Below, in pieces: positions 50,556-58,770 of a stretch of 64,000 bases of DNA. A model generated the notes under the pieces. The model was not told the origin of the DNA. It did not search any database and saw nothing but the letters and a program-made list of their open reading frames with translations. The DNA is from Flavobacterium daemonense. Lineage in GTDB: Bacteria; Bacteroidota; Bacteroidia; Flavobacteriales; Flavobacteriaceae. A program made the translations under genes and the position numbers. Position 1 is the first letter of the stretch; each line of letters starts with the position of its first letter. Location: NCBI RefSeq assembly GCF_007341385.1, contig NZ_VJYD01000001.1:372001-436000 (forward strand), written 5' to 3'.

Positions 50556-52124
50556 ATGAAAAATCTAAAAATAAATAATCGATTTACAGCCGAATTACCT
50601 GCAGATCCAGAAACAACAAATGAAGTTCGTCAGGTAAAAAATACTTTATTTTCGTATGTAAATCCAACGGTTCCTTCGAATCCAAAACTGATTCATGTTT
50701 CTGAAGATGTTGCGTCATTAGTTGGAATTTCAAAAGAAGAAATTCAATCAGAAGAATTTCTGAATGTTTTTTCAGGGAAAGAAACACTTCCTGAAACACA
50801 GCCTTTTGCGATGTGTTACGCAGGTCATCAATTTGGAAATTGGGCGGGACAACTTGGTGATGGTCGAGCAATCAATTTGACAGAAATTGAAAATAATAAT
50901 CAGTTTTACACACTTCAATTAAAAGGTGCAGGAAAAACGCCATATTCAAGAACCGCAGATGGTTTGGCCGTTTTGCGTTCTTCAATCAGGGAATATTTAT
51001 GTGCCGAAGCGATGTTTCATCTGGGCGTTCCTACTACTCGATCGCTTTCTCTTATTTTGTCAGGAGATCAAGTTTTGCGTGATATTTTATACAACGGAAA
51101 TCCTGCCTACGAAAAAGGCGCGATTGTTTGTCGTGTAGCACCTTCGTTTATTCGATTTGGAAGTTTTGAAATGCTGACTGCGCGAAATGAACTTAAAAAT
51201 TTAAAGCAGTTTGTAGAATTTACAATCAAACACTATTTTCCAGAAATAAGCGGAGAACCGAAAGAACAATATTTGCAATTCTTCAAAAAAGTTGCTGATA
51301 CAACGCGTGAAATGATTCTGCATTGGCAACGTGTTGGTTTTGTACATGGTGTAATGAATACAGATAATATGTCGATTCACGGAATTACAATAGATTACGG
51401 GCCATACGGATGGCTTGAAAACTATGATCCGAATTGGACACCAAATACAACCGACAGCCAAAACAGACGATATCGTTTTGGCAATCAGCCTCAGGTTGCA
51501 CAATGGAATTTATTTCAATTAGCCAACGCGCTTTATCCGTTGATTAATGAAGCTGCGCCTCTTGAAAAAATATTAGAATCATTCATCAATGATTTTGATT
51601 CAGATTATAAAGAGATGTTTTTAAGTAAATTAGGGCTATTTACTTCAATAGAAACTGATAATGAATTAATTTTAGATTTAGAAAAGATTTTACAATTGAC
51701 AGAAACTGATATGACAATCTTTTTCAGAAATTTAAGTACAGTTGAAAAATCAGATTTTGCGCCAGAAGCAATTGAAAAAATAAAGGATTCTTTTTATAAA
51801 CCTGAAGAAGTTTCAGGTGAAATTTTAGAAATCTGGACAAAATGGTTTTATGAATATTTGGAAAGATTAAAATCAGAAAGTTTATCAGATGAAGAGCGTT
51901 CGCAAAAAATGAACCTGATTAATCCGAAATATGTCCTTAGAAATTATATGGCGCAACTTGCAATCGATGGGGCCGAAAAAGAAGATTATTCATTGATTGA
52001 TGAACTCTATACGCTTTTGCAAAAACCATATGACGAACAGCCGGAATATGAAAAATGGTTTGCAAAACGCCCAGATTGGGCAAGATCAAAAGTAGGTTGT
52101 TCAATGCTTTCTTGTAGTTCTTAA
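50556..52124 (+). CDS. selO: Protein adenylyltransferase SelO (YdiU family)
   Basis: A 522-residue pseudokinase-fold enzyme that transfers AMP to Ser/Thr/Tyr of other proteins, linked to oxidative stress. Visible: FAMCYAGHQFGNWAGQLGDGRA, LQLKGAGKTPYSR (nucleotide site), VLRSSIREYLCAEAM, VHGVMNTDNMSIHG with the catalytic Asp-Asn and the metal-binding IDYGPYGWLENYD. The C-terminus GCSMLSCSS keeps a Cys where some eukaryotic members have selenocysteine. Length is normal. Confidence 0.94.
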   Translation: MKNLKINNRFTAELPADPETTNEVRQVKNTLFSYVNPTVPSNPKLIHVSEDVASLVGISKEEIQSEEFLNVFSGKETLPETQPFAMCYAGHQFGNWAGQLGDGRAINLTEIENNNQFYTLQLKGAGKTPYSRTADGLAVLRSSIREYLCAEAMFHLGVPTTRSLSLILSGDQVLRDILYNGNPAYEKGAIVCRVAPSFIRFGSFEMLTARNELKNLKQFVEFTIKHYFPEISGEPKEQYLQFFKKVADTTREMILHWQRVGFVHGVMNTDNMSIHGITIDYGPYGWLENYDPNWTPNTTDSQNRRYRFGNQPQVAQWNLFQLANALYPLINEAAPLEKILESFINDFDSDYKEMFLSKLGLFTSIETDNELILDLEKILQLTETDMTIFFRNLSTVEKSDFAPEAIEKIKDSFYKPEEVSGEILEIWTKWFYEYLERLKSESLSDEERSQKMNLINPKYVLRNYMAQLAIDGAEKEDYSLIDELYTLLQKPYDEQPEYEKWFAKRPDWARSKVGCSMLSCSS

Positions 52125-52134
52125 AGTTTTTTTT

Positions 52135-52272
52135 AGCCACGAATTCACGAATTATTTTTCATGCATACTCCGCAGATTTGGTCAAATATACACCAATTTA
52201 ATTAGTGAAATCTGCAGCAATCTATACAAATATTTTTAAATCTGTCTAAAAATAATTCGTGAATTCGTGGCT
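52135..52272. repeat. Inverted repeat AGCCACGAATTCACGAATTA between convergent genes
   Basis: 24-base perfect arms (52135-52158 and 52249-52272) with an inner GCAGATTT/AAATCTGC pair. It fills the gap between selO and the convergent YpdA-like gene. Confidence 0.85.
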
Positions 52273-52278
52273 GAAAAA

Positions 52279-53244
52279 CTATTTCGAAGTAACATAATCC
52301 ACAATCATTTTAGCGTGGATTCTTGAGTTTTCAATAAACCATTTATGCGTCTGCATGCCGCCACAAACAACGCCGGCTAGAAATAATCCTTTTACATTTG
52401 TCTCCATAGTTTCAGGATTATAAACAGGTATTTTTAGTTCATCATCCGAAAGTTCGATGCCACTTTTTTCAAGAAAATTTAAATCTGGTTTGTAACCTGT
52501 CAAGGCCAAAACAAAGTCATTTTCAATAATAATTTTTCCATCTGGAGTTTCAATTTCAACTTCATTTTCTCGAATTTCGGTAATATTCGATTCAAAAAAA
52601 GCCTTGATGCTTCCTTCAGCAATTCGATTTTCAATGTCTGGTTTTACCCAATATTTTACTCTATTATTGATTTCGGTTTTACGAATTACCATTGTAACAT
52701 TCGCTCCTTTTCGCCAGCATTCCAATGCTGCATCAACAGAAGAATTGTTTGCCCCGACAACTAAAATATTTCTAAAAGCATATTCATGTGCTTCTTTGTA
52801 ATAATGACGAACCTTTGACAATTCCTCTCCTTTTACATTCATGGTAATCGGAATATCATAAAATCCGGTCGCAATTACAACATTTTTAGAAGAATACATT
52901 TTTTTATCTGTGATAATTTCAAAATGGTGATCTGCCTTTTTCTGAATTTCATTTACCTTTTCAAATAGATTAATTGAAAAATTGAAGTAACGATGAATAT
53001 TTCGATAATATTCTAGAGCTTCTTGACGACCCGGTTTTGGCGCCAGACAGTTAAAGGGAATATCGCCAATTTCCAATCTTTCGGCAGTAGAAAAAAAAGT
53101 CATGTAAAGCGGATAATTGAAAATACTGTTTACAATTGCACCTTTTTCGATAATTAAATAACGCAAATTTCTCTTTTTAGCTTCAATAGCACAGGCAAGT
53201 CCAATTGGGCCTCCGCCAACAATAATCAAATCATAATCTGTCAT
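52279..53244 (-). CDS. ypdA: YpdA-like bacillithiol disulfide reductase
   Basis: A 321-residue FAD/NAD(P) flavoprotein of the thioredoxin-reductase-like group: GGGPIGLACAIEAKKRNL at the N-terminus (FAD), NILVVGANNSSVDAALECWR in the middle (NADPH site) and GLFLAGVVCGG near the end. There is no CxxC redox pair, as in YpdA, which reduces bacillithiol disulfide. The gene forms a pair with the CYTH gene (7 bases apart). DinB-like proteins in the window would suit a bacillithiol economy. Confidence 0.88.
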   Translation of the reverse strand: MTDYDLIIVGGGPIGLACAIEAKKRNLRYLIIEKGAIVNSIFNYPLYMTFFSTAERLEIGDIPFNCLAPKPGRQEALEYYRNIHRYFNFSINLFEKVNEIQKKADHHFEIITDKKMYSSKNVVIATGFYDIPITMNVKGEELSKVRHYYKEAHEYAFRNILVVGANNSSVDAALECWRKGANVTMVIRKTEINNRVKYWVKPDIENRIAEGSIKAFFESNITEIRENEVEIETPDGKIIIENDFVLALTGYKPDLNFLEKSGIELSDDELKIPVYNPETMETNVKGLFLAGVVCGGMQTHKWFIENSRIHAKMIVDYVTSK

Positions 53245-53251
53245 AAATCAA

Positions 53252-53725
53252 TTATTTTTGCCAGTCTTTAAATGGATTTTTGCTCAAATAAGCATTATAA
53301 TATCGTTCGTCATTTGTAACTTCTTCGCCAAGCCAATCTGGTTTTTCAAAAGCTTCTGTTTCTGAATTTAATTCAATTTCAGCCATAACTAATCCTTCAT
53401 TTTCTCCATAAAATTCATCTACTTCAAAAACGTGGTTTCCAGATTTAATTTCAAAACGAGTCTTCTCGATTTTCCCCTTTTCGCATAATTTTAGCAACTC
53501 TTGTGCTTCCTCAAGTGGAATTTCGTTTTCCCATTCAAAACGCGACATACCGCCTTGTTGTCCAATTCCTTTTATAGTCAAAAAACCTCTCGTGCCTTTA
53601 ATTCGAACACGAACAGTTCTTTCTGGCAGTGAGCTTAAATAACCTTGAGCAATTTTATTTTGAGTAAAAGCCTGTTCTTTAAAATCGTCTGATTTTACAA
53701 GAAACTTTCTTTCAATTTCAACCAT
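53252..53725 (-). CDS. CYTH-domain protein (triphosphate tunnel enzyme)
   Basis: A 157-residue CYTH-domain protein starting with the diagnostic VEIERKFLV (ExExK) and followed by the strands TVRVRIKGTRGFLTIKG and RFEWENEIPLEEAQELL. Family members are tripolyphosphatases or nucleotide cyclase relatives with metal-dependent phosphate chemistry. Length and sequence are those of the short bacterial form. It is co-transcribed with the YpdA-like gene. Confidence 0.9.
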   Translation of the reverse strand: MVEIERKFLVKSDDFKEQAFTQNKIAQGYLSSLPERTVRVRIKGTRGFLTIKGIGQQGGMSRFEWENEIPLEEAQELLKLCEKGKIEKTRFEIKSGNHVFEVDEFYGENEGLVMAEIELNSETEAFEKPDWLGEEVTNDERYYNAYLSKNPFKDWQK

Positions 53726-53910
53726 TTTGATATTTCAATTAATTTATTGCAAGTTACTCATTTTAATTCAGGGCATGAAATGATTTTAAGTCTAAACAGG
53801 AACTTTCAAATTATGATTCTTAATATTTAAGAACAACCAATTTAATTGATTATTAACACGTTACACACTATTAATTCACTAAATTTGATAGAATCTTAAC
53901 TTTGAAACTT

Positions 53911-54822
53911 ATGTCTAAAAAAGCACTTTACCTCTTAGGCATTGCATTAACAATCATTTTGGGTACATTTTTGCACATGAAATTTTGTTGCAATTGCAAT
54001 ATGGAAACACCAGCCGCTGATACAGAAAAAGTACCAACAGTTGCAGCTAAGGACAATAATTTTGTTCCTTTTGTTCTTAATGGTCCAGGAATTAATTTTC
54101 AGACCAATGACAACCTCAAATTCTTAAAAAACAGCGCTGCATTGATTGTGCCGGTGAGTGATTCTGTAAACATTGGAATTGAAAATTTAAAAACATTTTT
54201 AACCTCCAATCCTAAGCAAAAAGTAACTATTACAGGTTATGCTACTTCTGATGAGACCAATACAACAAAATTTGAAAACTTAGGTTTGGCAAGAGCTGAG
54301 GATGTGAAAAATTATTTTATTTCGAAAGGTCTTTCAAATACGCAATTTAATACCAAAGGCGAAATTATCAATAGTTGGAAAACCAATTTGGATACACTTT
54401 TAGGTCCTGCCGAGTATAAATTTGAAACTATCGATACAATGGCTACAGCTAGTGACGAATGGAGTATTTTGAAAGATAAAATAAATGCTAATCCGTTGAT
54501 TCTTCATTTTAGCACTAACAAATCAAGTGAAAATCTTACTGCTGATGAAAAACAAAAAGTGGCGGATATTGCAAAATATATGGATCATGTAAAAGATGCC
54601 ACAGTACTAATTGTTGGTCATACAGATGATGTTGGAAATCGTGAAGCAAATATTGCTTTAGGGCAAAAACGTGCCGAATTTTCTAAGAATTATTTATCTA
54701 AAAACGGTATCGAAGCTTCGCGAATTAATGCCGAATCAAAAGGTCCCGATGAACCTGCGGGTGAAAATACAACCGCCGAGGGCAAAGCCGCCAACAGAAG
54801 AACCGTTATTACAATCAAATAA
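53911..54822 (+). CDS. Inner-membrane anchored protein with two OmpA-like domains
   Basis: A protein of 303 residues from the ATG at 53911 (the longer frame starts at a TTG). One N-terminal membrane helix (residues 5-22, ALYLLGIALTIILGTFLHM), a short cysteine-rich stretch (FCCNCNMETP), then two OmpA C-terminal-type peptidoglycan-binding domains in tandem: the first around 75-155 (NPKQKVTITGYATSDETN), the second around 190-300 (VLIVGHTDDVGNREANIALG and ANRRTVITIK). Only the second shows the full GHTDxxG and NxxLGxxRA signature. No lipobox is seen. It is probably co-transcribed with the following HhH-type gene (19 bases). Confidence 0.85.
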   Translation: MSKKALYLLGIALTIILGTFLHMKFCCNCNMETPAADTEKVPTVAAKDNNFVPFVLNGPGINFQTNDNLKFLKNSAALIVPVSDSVNIGIENLKTFLTSNPKQKVTITGYATSDETNTTKFENLGLARAEDVKNYFISKGLSNTQFNTKGEIINSWKTNLDTLLGPAEYKFETIDTMATASDEWSILKDKINANPLILHFSTNKSSENLTADEKQKVADIAKYMDHVKDATVLIVGHTDDVGNREANIALGQKRAEFSKNYLSKNGIEASRINAESKGPDEPAGENTTAEGKAANRRTVITIK

Positions 54823-54841
54823 TTAATCAAAAAATAGTATC

Positions 54842-55390
54842 ATGAATATACCTTGTATCTTAATACCAGCATTAGTGGGTTTAATCTGTGGAATTTTAGG
54901 TTACTTACTAGGAAAAATGAATTCAAAAACTGATAATTCACTTGCAGTATCTCTTCAGGAAGATTTAGACGCCTGCAAAGCAAACACCAAAAATTTAAAT
55001 GCAAAAATCGCGCAATTGGAAGCTGATCTAGCAGCGAAAGCTAAAATTTCAGCAACGCCGCAGTCATTTGCAACTTCTGCTCCACTTATTGTATTCGACA
55101 GTGCATTAGCTGCAACTATTTTCGGAAAAAAAATAAAAGAAAACGACTTAAAAATAGTCGAAGGAATTGGTCCAAAAATCGAAGCTTTGTATCATGAATC
55201 AGGAATTACAACTTGGCACGAATTGTCTCAGACTTCAACTGAAAAATCGCAGTCAATTCTTGACGCTGGCGGTGAAAATTATGCTATTCACAATCCAAGC
55301 ACTTGGGCAAAACAAGCTTTATTGGCTTACCAAGGAAAATGGCAGGAATTGAAAGATTGGCAAGATAGTTTGCTTGGGGGGAAAGAGTAA
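54842..55390 (+). CDS. Membrane-anchored coiled-coil protein with a helix-hairpin-helix-like domain
   Basis: A 182-residue protein: an N-terminal hydrophobic helix (residues 5-22, LIPALVGLICGILGYLLG), a coiled-coil (30-70) and a C-terminal domain with the helix-hairpin-helix-like KIVEGIGPKIEALYHESGI (about 103-121) and QSILDAGGENYAIHNPSTW. By recall this tail resembles the DUF4332-type domain fused to other proteins in bacteria. Function unknown. It follows the tandem OmpA gene after 19 bases. Confidence 0.75.
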   Translation: MNIPCILIPALVGLICGILGYLLGKMNSKTDNSLAVSLQEDLDACKANTKNLNAKIAQLEADLAAKAKISATPQSFATSAPLIVFDSALAATIFGKKIKENDLKIVEGIGPKIEALYHESGITTWHELSQTSTEKSQSILDAGGENYAIHNPSTWAKQALLAYQGKWQELKDWQDSLLGGKE

Positions 55391-55392
55391 AT

Positions 55393-55570
55393 GGAGGTTC
55401 AGAGGTTCAGAGTTGCAAAGGTGCAGAGGTTTTTTGTCTTTGTCACTTTGAACCTTTTAAATTATAAACTACTAGAAAGACAATTTATCTAATTAAAAAA
55501 GAGCCAAAAAAGGTTCAGAGCCAAAAAGAAAAAACCTTTGTCACTCTGAACCTTTGCTACTTTGAACCTT
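55393..55570. repeat. Word-like repeats of GGTTCAGAG / CTTTGAACCTT between convergent genes
   Basis: GAGGTTCAGAGGTTCAGAG and variants on the left, then CACTTTGAACCTT (55444), CACTCTGAACC (55541) and CTACTTTGAACCTT (55557-55570), separated by GAGCCAAAAAAGGTTCAGAG. The pieces are complementary in both directions, so several hairpins are possible. The last repeat unit overlaps the stop codon and final codons of menC. Confidence 0.75.
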
Positions 55571-56600
55571 CAAAAAAACTCCATTTTTTTGAATTATTAT
55601 ACCATAATTGTCCTAGAGAAACTTCAAGCGGACAATCAAAATTGTTAGTATAAAGTGCCCCGGTTCCTAGGCCTTGGGGCATTTTTGAATTTTGAATGAA
55701 CGTCCACTGCGATATAGCATTTAGACCAATATTGCTTTCTAATGCTGATGTAATCCACCAGCCAATTTTGTATTTGTCAGCCAAATCAATCCATTCTTTG
55801 GTCCCTCTAAAACCACCAATAAAACTTGGCTTCAAAATAATATATTGCGGTTTAATTTCTTGAAGAAGTTTTTCTTTTTCTTCAAATGAAAATACACCAA
55901 TCAATTCTTCATCTAAAGCAATTGGAAACGGAGTTGTTTTGCATAAATCTGCCATCGCTTGGACATTACCTTTTTTTATTGGTTGCTCAATACTATGCAA
56001 TTGAAATTGATCTAGTTGCTGTAGTTTATCTAAAGCTTCATTTAAAGAAAAAGCGCCATTTGCATCTACTCTAATTTCAATTTGTTCAGCTGAAAAATGA
56101 CTTCTTATAAATTGCAGTAAATCCAATTCTTTTTGAAAATCTATTGCTCCAATTTTTAGTTTTATGCAGGTAAAGCCGTCGGCTAATTTCTCGTCAATTT
56201 GCTGTTTCATGAAAGAGGCTTCGCCCATCCAAACCAAGCCATTTATTTGAATTGACTTTGAATTATTAGTAAAATCAGACGGAAATAATAAATATGGTGT
56301 TTCACTTTTTAAGGATAAAAAAGCCATTTCAACTCCAAACTGAATCGAAGGAAATTCAAGCAAATTTTCCCAAAGCTCTTTTTCTCCTAAATGAATATTT
56401 TGACATACCCATTGCAGTTTTTCTTCATAATCATCGCGATCATCGGCGCTTAAACCGCGCAAAATTCCGCACTCGCCAATTCCTTTTTTTCCATTTTCTT
56501 CCAAAATTATAAACCAAGTTTCCTTTTCGGTCATAATTCCCCTAGACGTTCCAGACGGACGCTTGAATTCAAGCATGTATTTTTGGTAAGAGGCGTTCAT
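55557..56600 (-). CDS. menC: o-Succinylbenzoate synthase
   Basis: A 347-residue enolase-superfamily enzyme of the menaquinone pathway that dehydrates SHCHC to o-succinylbenzoate. Markers: CIKLKIGAIDFQKELDLLQ (catalytic Lys region), IRVDANGAFSLNEALDKL (metal-binding Asp), SIEQPIKKGNVQAM (Glu), IALDEELIGVF (Asp-Glu) and YIILKPSFIGGF (catalytic Lys). All residues are present. Context: menA and menB lie further along on the same strand. Its last residues (EGSK) are encoded by a repeated intergenic word. Confidence 0.92.
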   Translation of the reverse strand: MNASYQKYMLEFKRPSGTSRGIMTEKETWFIILEENGKKGIGECGILRGLSADDRDDYEEKLQWVCQNIHLGEKELWENLLEFPSIQFGVEMAFLSLKSETPYLLFPSDFTNNSKSIQINGLVWMGEASFMKQQIDEKLADGFTCIKLKIGAIDFQKELDLLQFIRSHFSAEQIEIRVDANGAFSLNEALDKLQQLDQFQLHSIEQPIKKGNVQAMADLCKTTPFPIALDEELIGVFSFEEKEKLLQEIKPQYIILKPSFIGGFRGTKEWIDLADKYKIGWWITSALESNIGLNAISQWTFIQNSKMPQGLGTGALYTNNFDCPLEVSLGQLWYNNSKKWSFFEGSK

Positions 56601-56604
56601 TTTT

Positions 56605-56694
56605 TTAAGTTGCTAAGGAACTAAGATTCTAAGATACTAAGGCAAATGATACGAAAACTTAGTATCTTAGAGCCTTAGCATCTTAGAACCTTTA
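56605..56694. repeat. CTAAGA/TCTTAG-rich inverted repeat
   Basis: TTGCTAAGGAACTAAGATTC with TAAGATACTAAGG on the left and CTTAGTATCTTAG with CCTTAGCATCTTAGAACC on the right are complementary over about 35 bases. A related set of words precedes the nucleoside phosphorylase gene at about 12060-12105. Confidence 0.75.
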
Positions 56695-57894
56695 ATTATA
56701 TAATTTTAAAACTTTTTCGAAATCTTTTGATGGAAGACCTGCTTTTTGAAAAATTACAAAATCTGATTTTGTTTTGTCTTTCCAGCTAATGCTGTCCGTT
56801 ACATTTTGATCTTGGTATTTTTTGTAAATCGTTTTGGCATCACCGTAATTATTGCTCACTAAATACAGATGTGCTAAATTTAATTTTACTAATAATTCTG
56901 TGTTGTCAAGCTTTTCGCCTTCTTGCAAAAATTTCAATGCTTTTTCATATTGCTTTGTCAAAATATAACAATAACCAATTGAACTGTAATCTAATGCAGT
57001 TGCTTTTCCTTCATTAATTATAGTATTTAATTTCGGAATTGCTTCGTTGTATTTTTCTTGTTTGATTAAAACTGAAGCTTGATTTCTAAGATCGCTAAAC
57101 ACGTTTTTAGAAATATCGGCATCTTTATAACAGGCGTTTCCAAAATCTTTATAGACTTTGTTTTTTTCGATTGGCAACAATTTCTGAAACTCCGTATAAC
57201 GGTATTGTTTCATGATTTTATCTAAAATGCAAACACAAAAATCATCCGAATTAGCCATTTTTTGTGCCATTGTAGATGTTTTGCACAAACTGATAATATC
57301 ATTTTTGTTGTCTTGATTCCACCCACGGCTTAGCTTTGTATCCACCCACGGCACCACTTCTAAAACTACTTTTTGTTTTAAAAGCCAGTTTTCGCTGTGA
57401 AAACCGAACCAAATCGTACTTACATTTTGTCCTAAACAAGACGACTTATCAAGCGATAATCTTTTGGCATCTTTACTTAAAGCTTCATCTTGCGCATAAC
57501 AAGCTTTATCGGTTTTCCCGTCGTCGATATATTTTTTGGCATTTTCTGATGAAGTAAATAATGCGTAAGTGCAAGTATCATCACCCGAAATTTTAGACAT
57601 TAAAAATACAGCTCCAGCAGAACCCTGACTAACACCAGTTGGATCTGGAATAGATTTTAGTACCGAAACCAAACTATTTGCCATTTGCTGATTTTCATCT
57701 AAAAGTGTAATTCGGTACACAATTTCGGTTGTTCCAACAGGAAGATCTTCTGTTTTAATGGTGATTCGGTCACGGGCAGAAACAATAATTTCTTTTGTTG
57801 TTGCACGTTCCTTGTCCCAATATCCGTCTTTTTGAGCAAAAGAATTAAACGAAATTGTAAGTAAAAGAAATAGGGCTAATCTTTTTAATTTCAT
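56692..57894 (-). CDS. Secreted TPR-like protein, function unknown
   Basis: A protein of 400 residues from the ATG at 57894 (the longer frame adds 13 residues before the signal peptide). Signal peptide of about 20 residues ending in FNSFAQ. The first 200 residues are a beta-rich domain with several cysteines (FVSVLKSIPDP region, TCTYALFTSSENAKKYI, ACYAQDEALSKDAKR). The C-terminal third has TPR-like helical repeats (LRNQASVLIKQEKYNEAIPK, then YCYILTKQYEKALKFLQEGE). It is inserted between men genes but has no obvious link to menaquinone. Confidence 0.75.
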   Translation of the reverse strand: MKLKRLALFLLLTISFNSFAQKDGYWDKERATTKEIIVSARDRITIKTEDLPVGTTEIVYRITLLDENQQMANSLVSVLKSIPDPTGVSQGSAGAVFLMSKISGDDTCTYALFTSSENAKKYIDDGKTDKACYAQDEALSKDAKRLSLDKSSCLGQNVSTIWFGFHSENWLLKQKVVLEVVPWVDTKLSRGWNQDNKNDIISLCKTSTMAQKMANSDDFCVCILDKIMKQYRYTEFQKLLPIEKNKVYKDFGNACYKDADISKNVFSDLRNQASVLIKQEKYNEAIPKLNTIINEGKATALDYSSIGYCYILTKQYEKALKFLQEGEKLDNTELLVKLNLAHLYLVSNNYGDAKTIYKKYQDQNVTDSISWKDKTKSDFVIFQKAGLPSKDFEKVLKLYN

Positions 57895-57934
57895 ATTGAT
57901 AAATGATTTTTCATATTCAATTTTGTATTTCAAA

Positions 57935-58026
57935 CGAAGGGAGAAATAACACTCGAAATTCTACAAAAAATGGCGATAACGCATGCGGAATTACTTGTGT
58001 GATTTCTCCCTTTAGTCGAAATGACA
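57935..58026. repeat. Palindromic element related to the TTTCGACTGAAAGG family
   Basis: CGAAGGGAGAAATAACAC on the left and GTGTGATTTCTCCCTTTAGTCG, followed by AAATGACA, on the right are imperfectly complementary. The right side matches the inner right arm of the element at 2725-2926. It lies between the hydrolase stop and the TPR gene start, all on the minus strand. Confidence 0.75.
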
Positions 58027-58065
58027 TATATTATGCCAAAACTATAAATTCGCTTTTAAAAGAAA

Positions 58066-58743
58066 TTATAATTCAATTGATTCTCCAATTTCTAAAAGCA
58101 TTAAATCTTTTCCTTTATCGAAAAACTTTTTGATTGCTTCTTCATGATTGATTTCGATGTAACCAAAAGTATCAAAATGGTAGCCAAGAATTTTGTCGCA
58201 TTCAACAAAATCTGAAGCGATGATCGCATCTTCAACATCCATTGTAAAATTGTTTCCAATTGGAAGAATTGCCAAATCTAATTCCGTTCTTAAAGGAATC
58301 AACTTCATGTCATATGTAAGTGCAGTATCGCCAGCGATATAGATATTTTTATGTTCGCTTTCGATTACAAAACCTCCAGGATTTCCTCCGTTAGTGCCGT
58401 CAGGAAAAGTGCTTGAATGAATTGCGTTTACATATCTTACTTTTCCAAAATCGAATTTCCAGCTTCCGCCGTGATTCATTGGGTGGGAATTGAATCCTAA
58501 TTTTGCATAGTAACTCGCAATTTCTGCATTTGAAACAATAACAGCATTTGTCAGTTTTGCAATTGCTTGAACGTCTAAAACGTGATCAGCATGTGCATGT
58601 GTAAGTAAAATATAATCGGCTTTTAATTCTCTTAAGTCAATTGCCGCAGCAGCCGGATTTCCTGTAATAAATGGGTCAACAATAATATGTTTTCCTCCAA
58701 CTTCGATTCCTAAAGATGCATGTCCGTAAAATGTGATTTTCAT
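58066..58743 (-). CDS. Metallo-beta-lactamase-fold hydrolase (UPF0173-like)
   Basis: A 225-residue MBL-fold metal-dependent hydrolase: MKITFYGHASLGIEVGGKHI at the start, the zinc motif LLTHAHADHVLD (HxHxDH, about residues 48-59), IHSSTFPDGT, IYIAGDTALTYDMKLI and a His in GYHFDTFGY. All ligands are present. This is the UlaG/UPF0173 group, usually annotated as metal-dependent hydrolase without a proven substrate. It lies 27 bases downstream of menA and is likely on the same transcript. Confidence 0.88.
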   Translation of the reverse strand: MKITFYGHASLGIEVGGKHIIVDPFITGNPAAAAIDLRELKADYILLTHAHADHVLDVQAIAKLTNAVIVSNAEIASYYAKLGFNSHPMNHGGSWKFDFGKVRYVNAIHSSTFPDGTNGGNPGGFVIESEHKNIYIAGDTALTYDMKLIPLRTELDLAILPIGNNFTMDVEDAIIASDFVECDKILGYHFDTFGYIEINHEEAIKKFFDKGKDLMLLEIGESIEL

Positions 58744-58770
58744 GATTTTATTTTTTAAGTTGAACTTATT

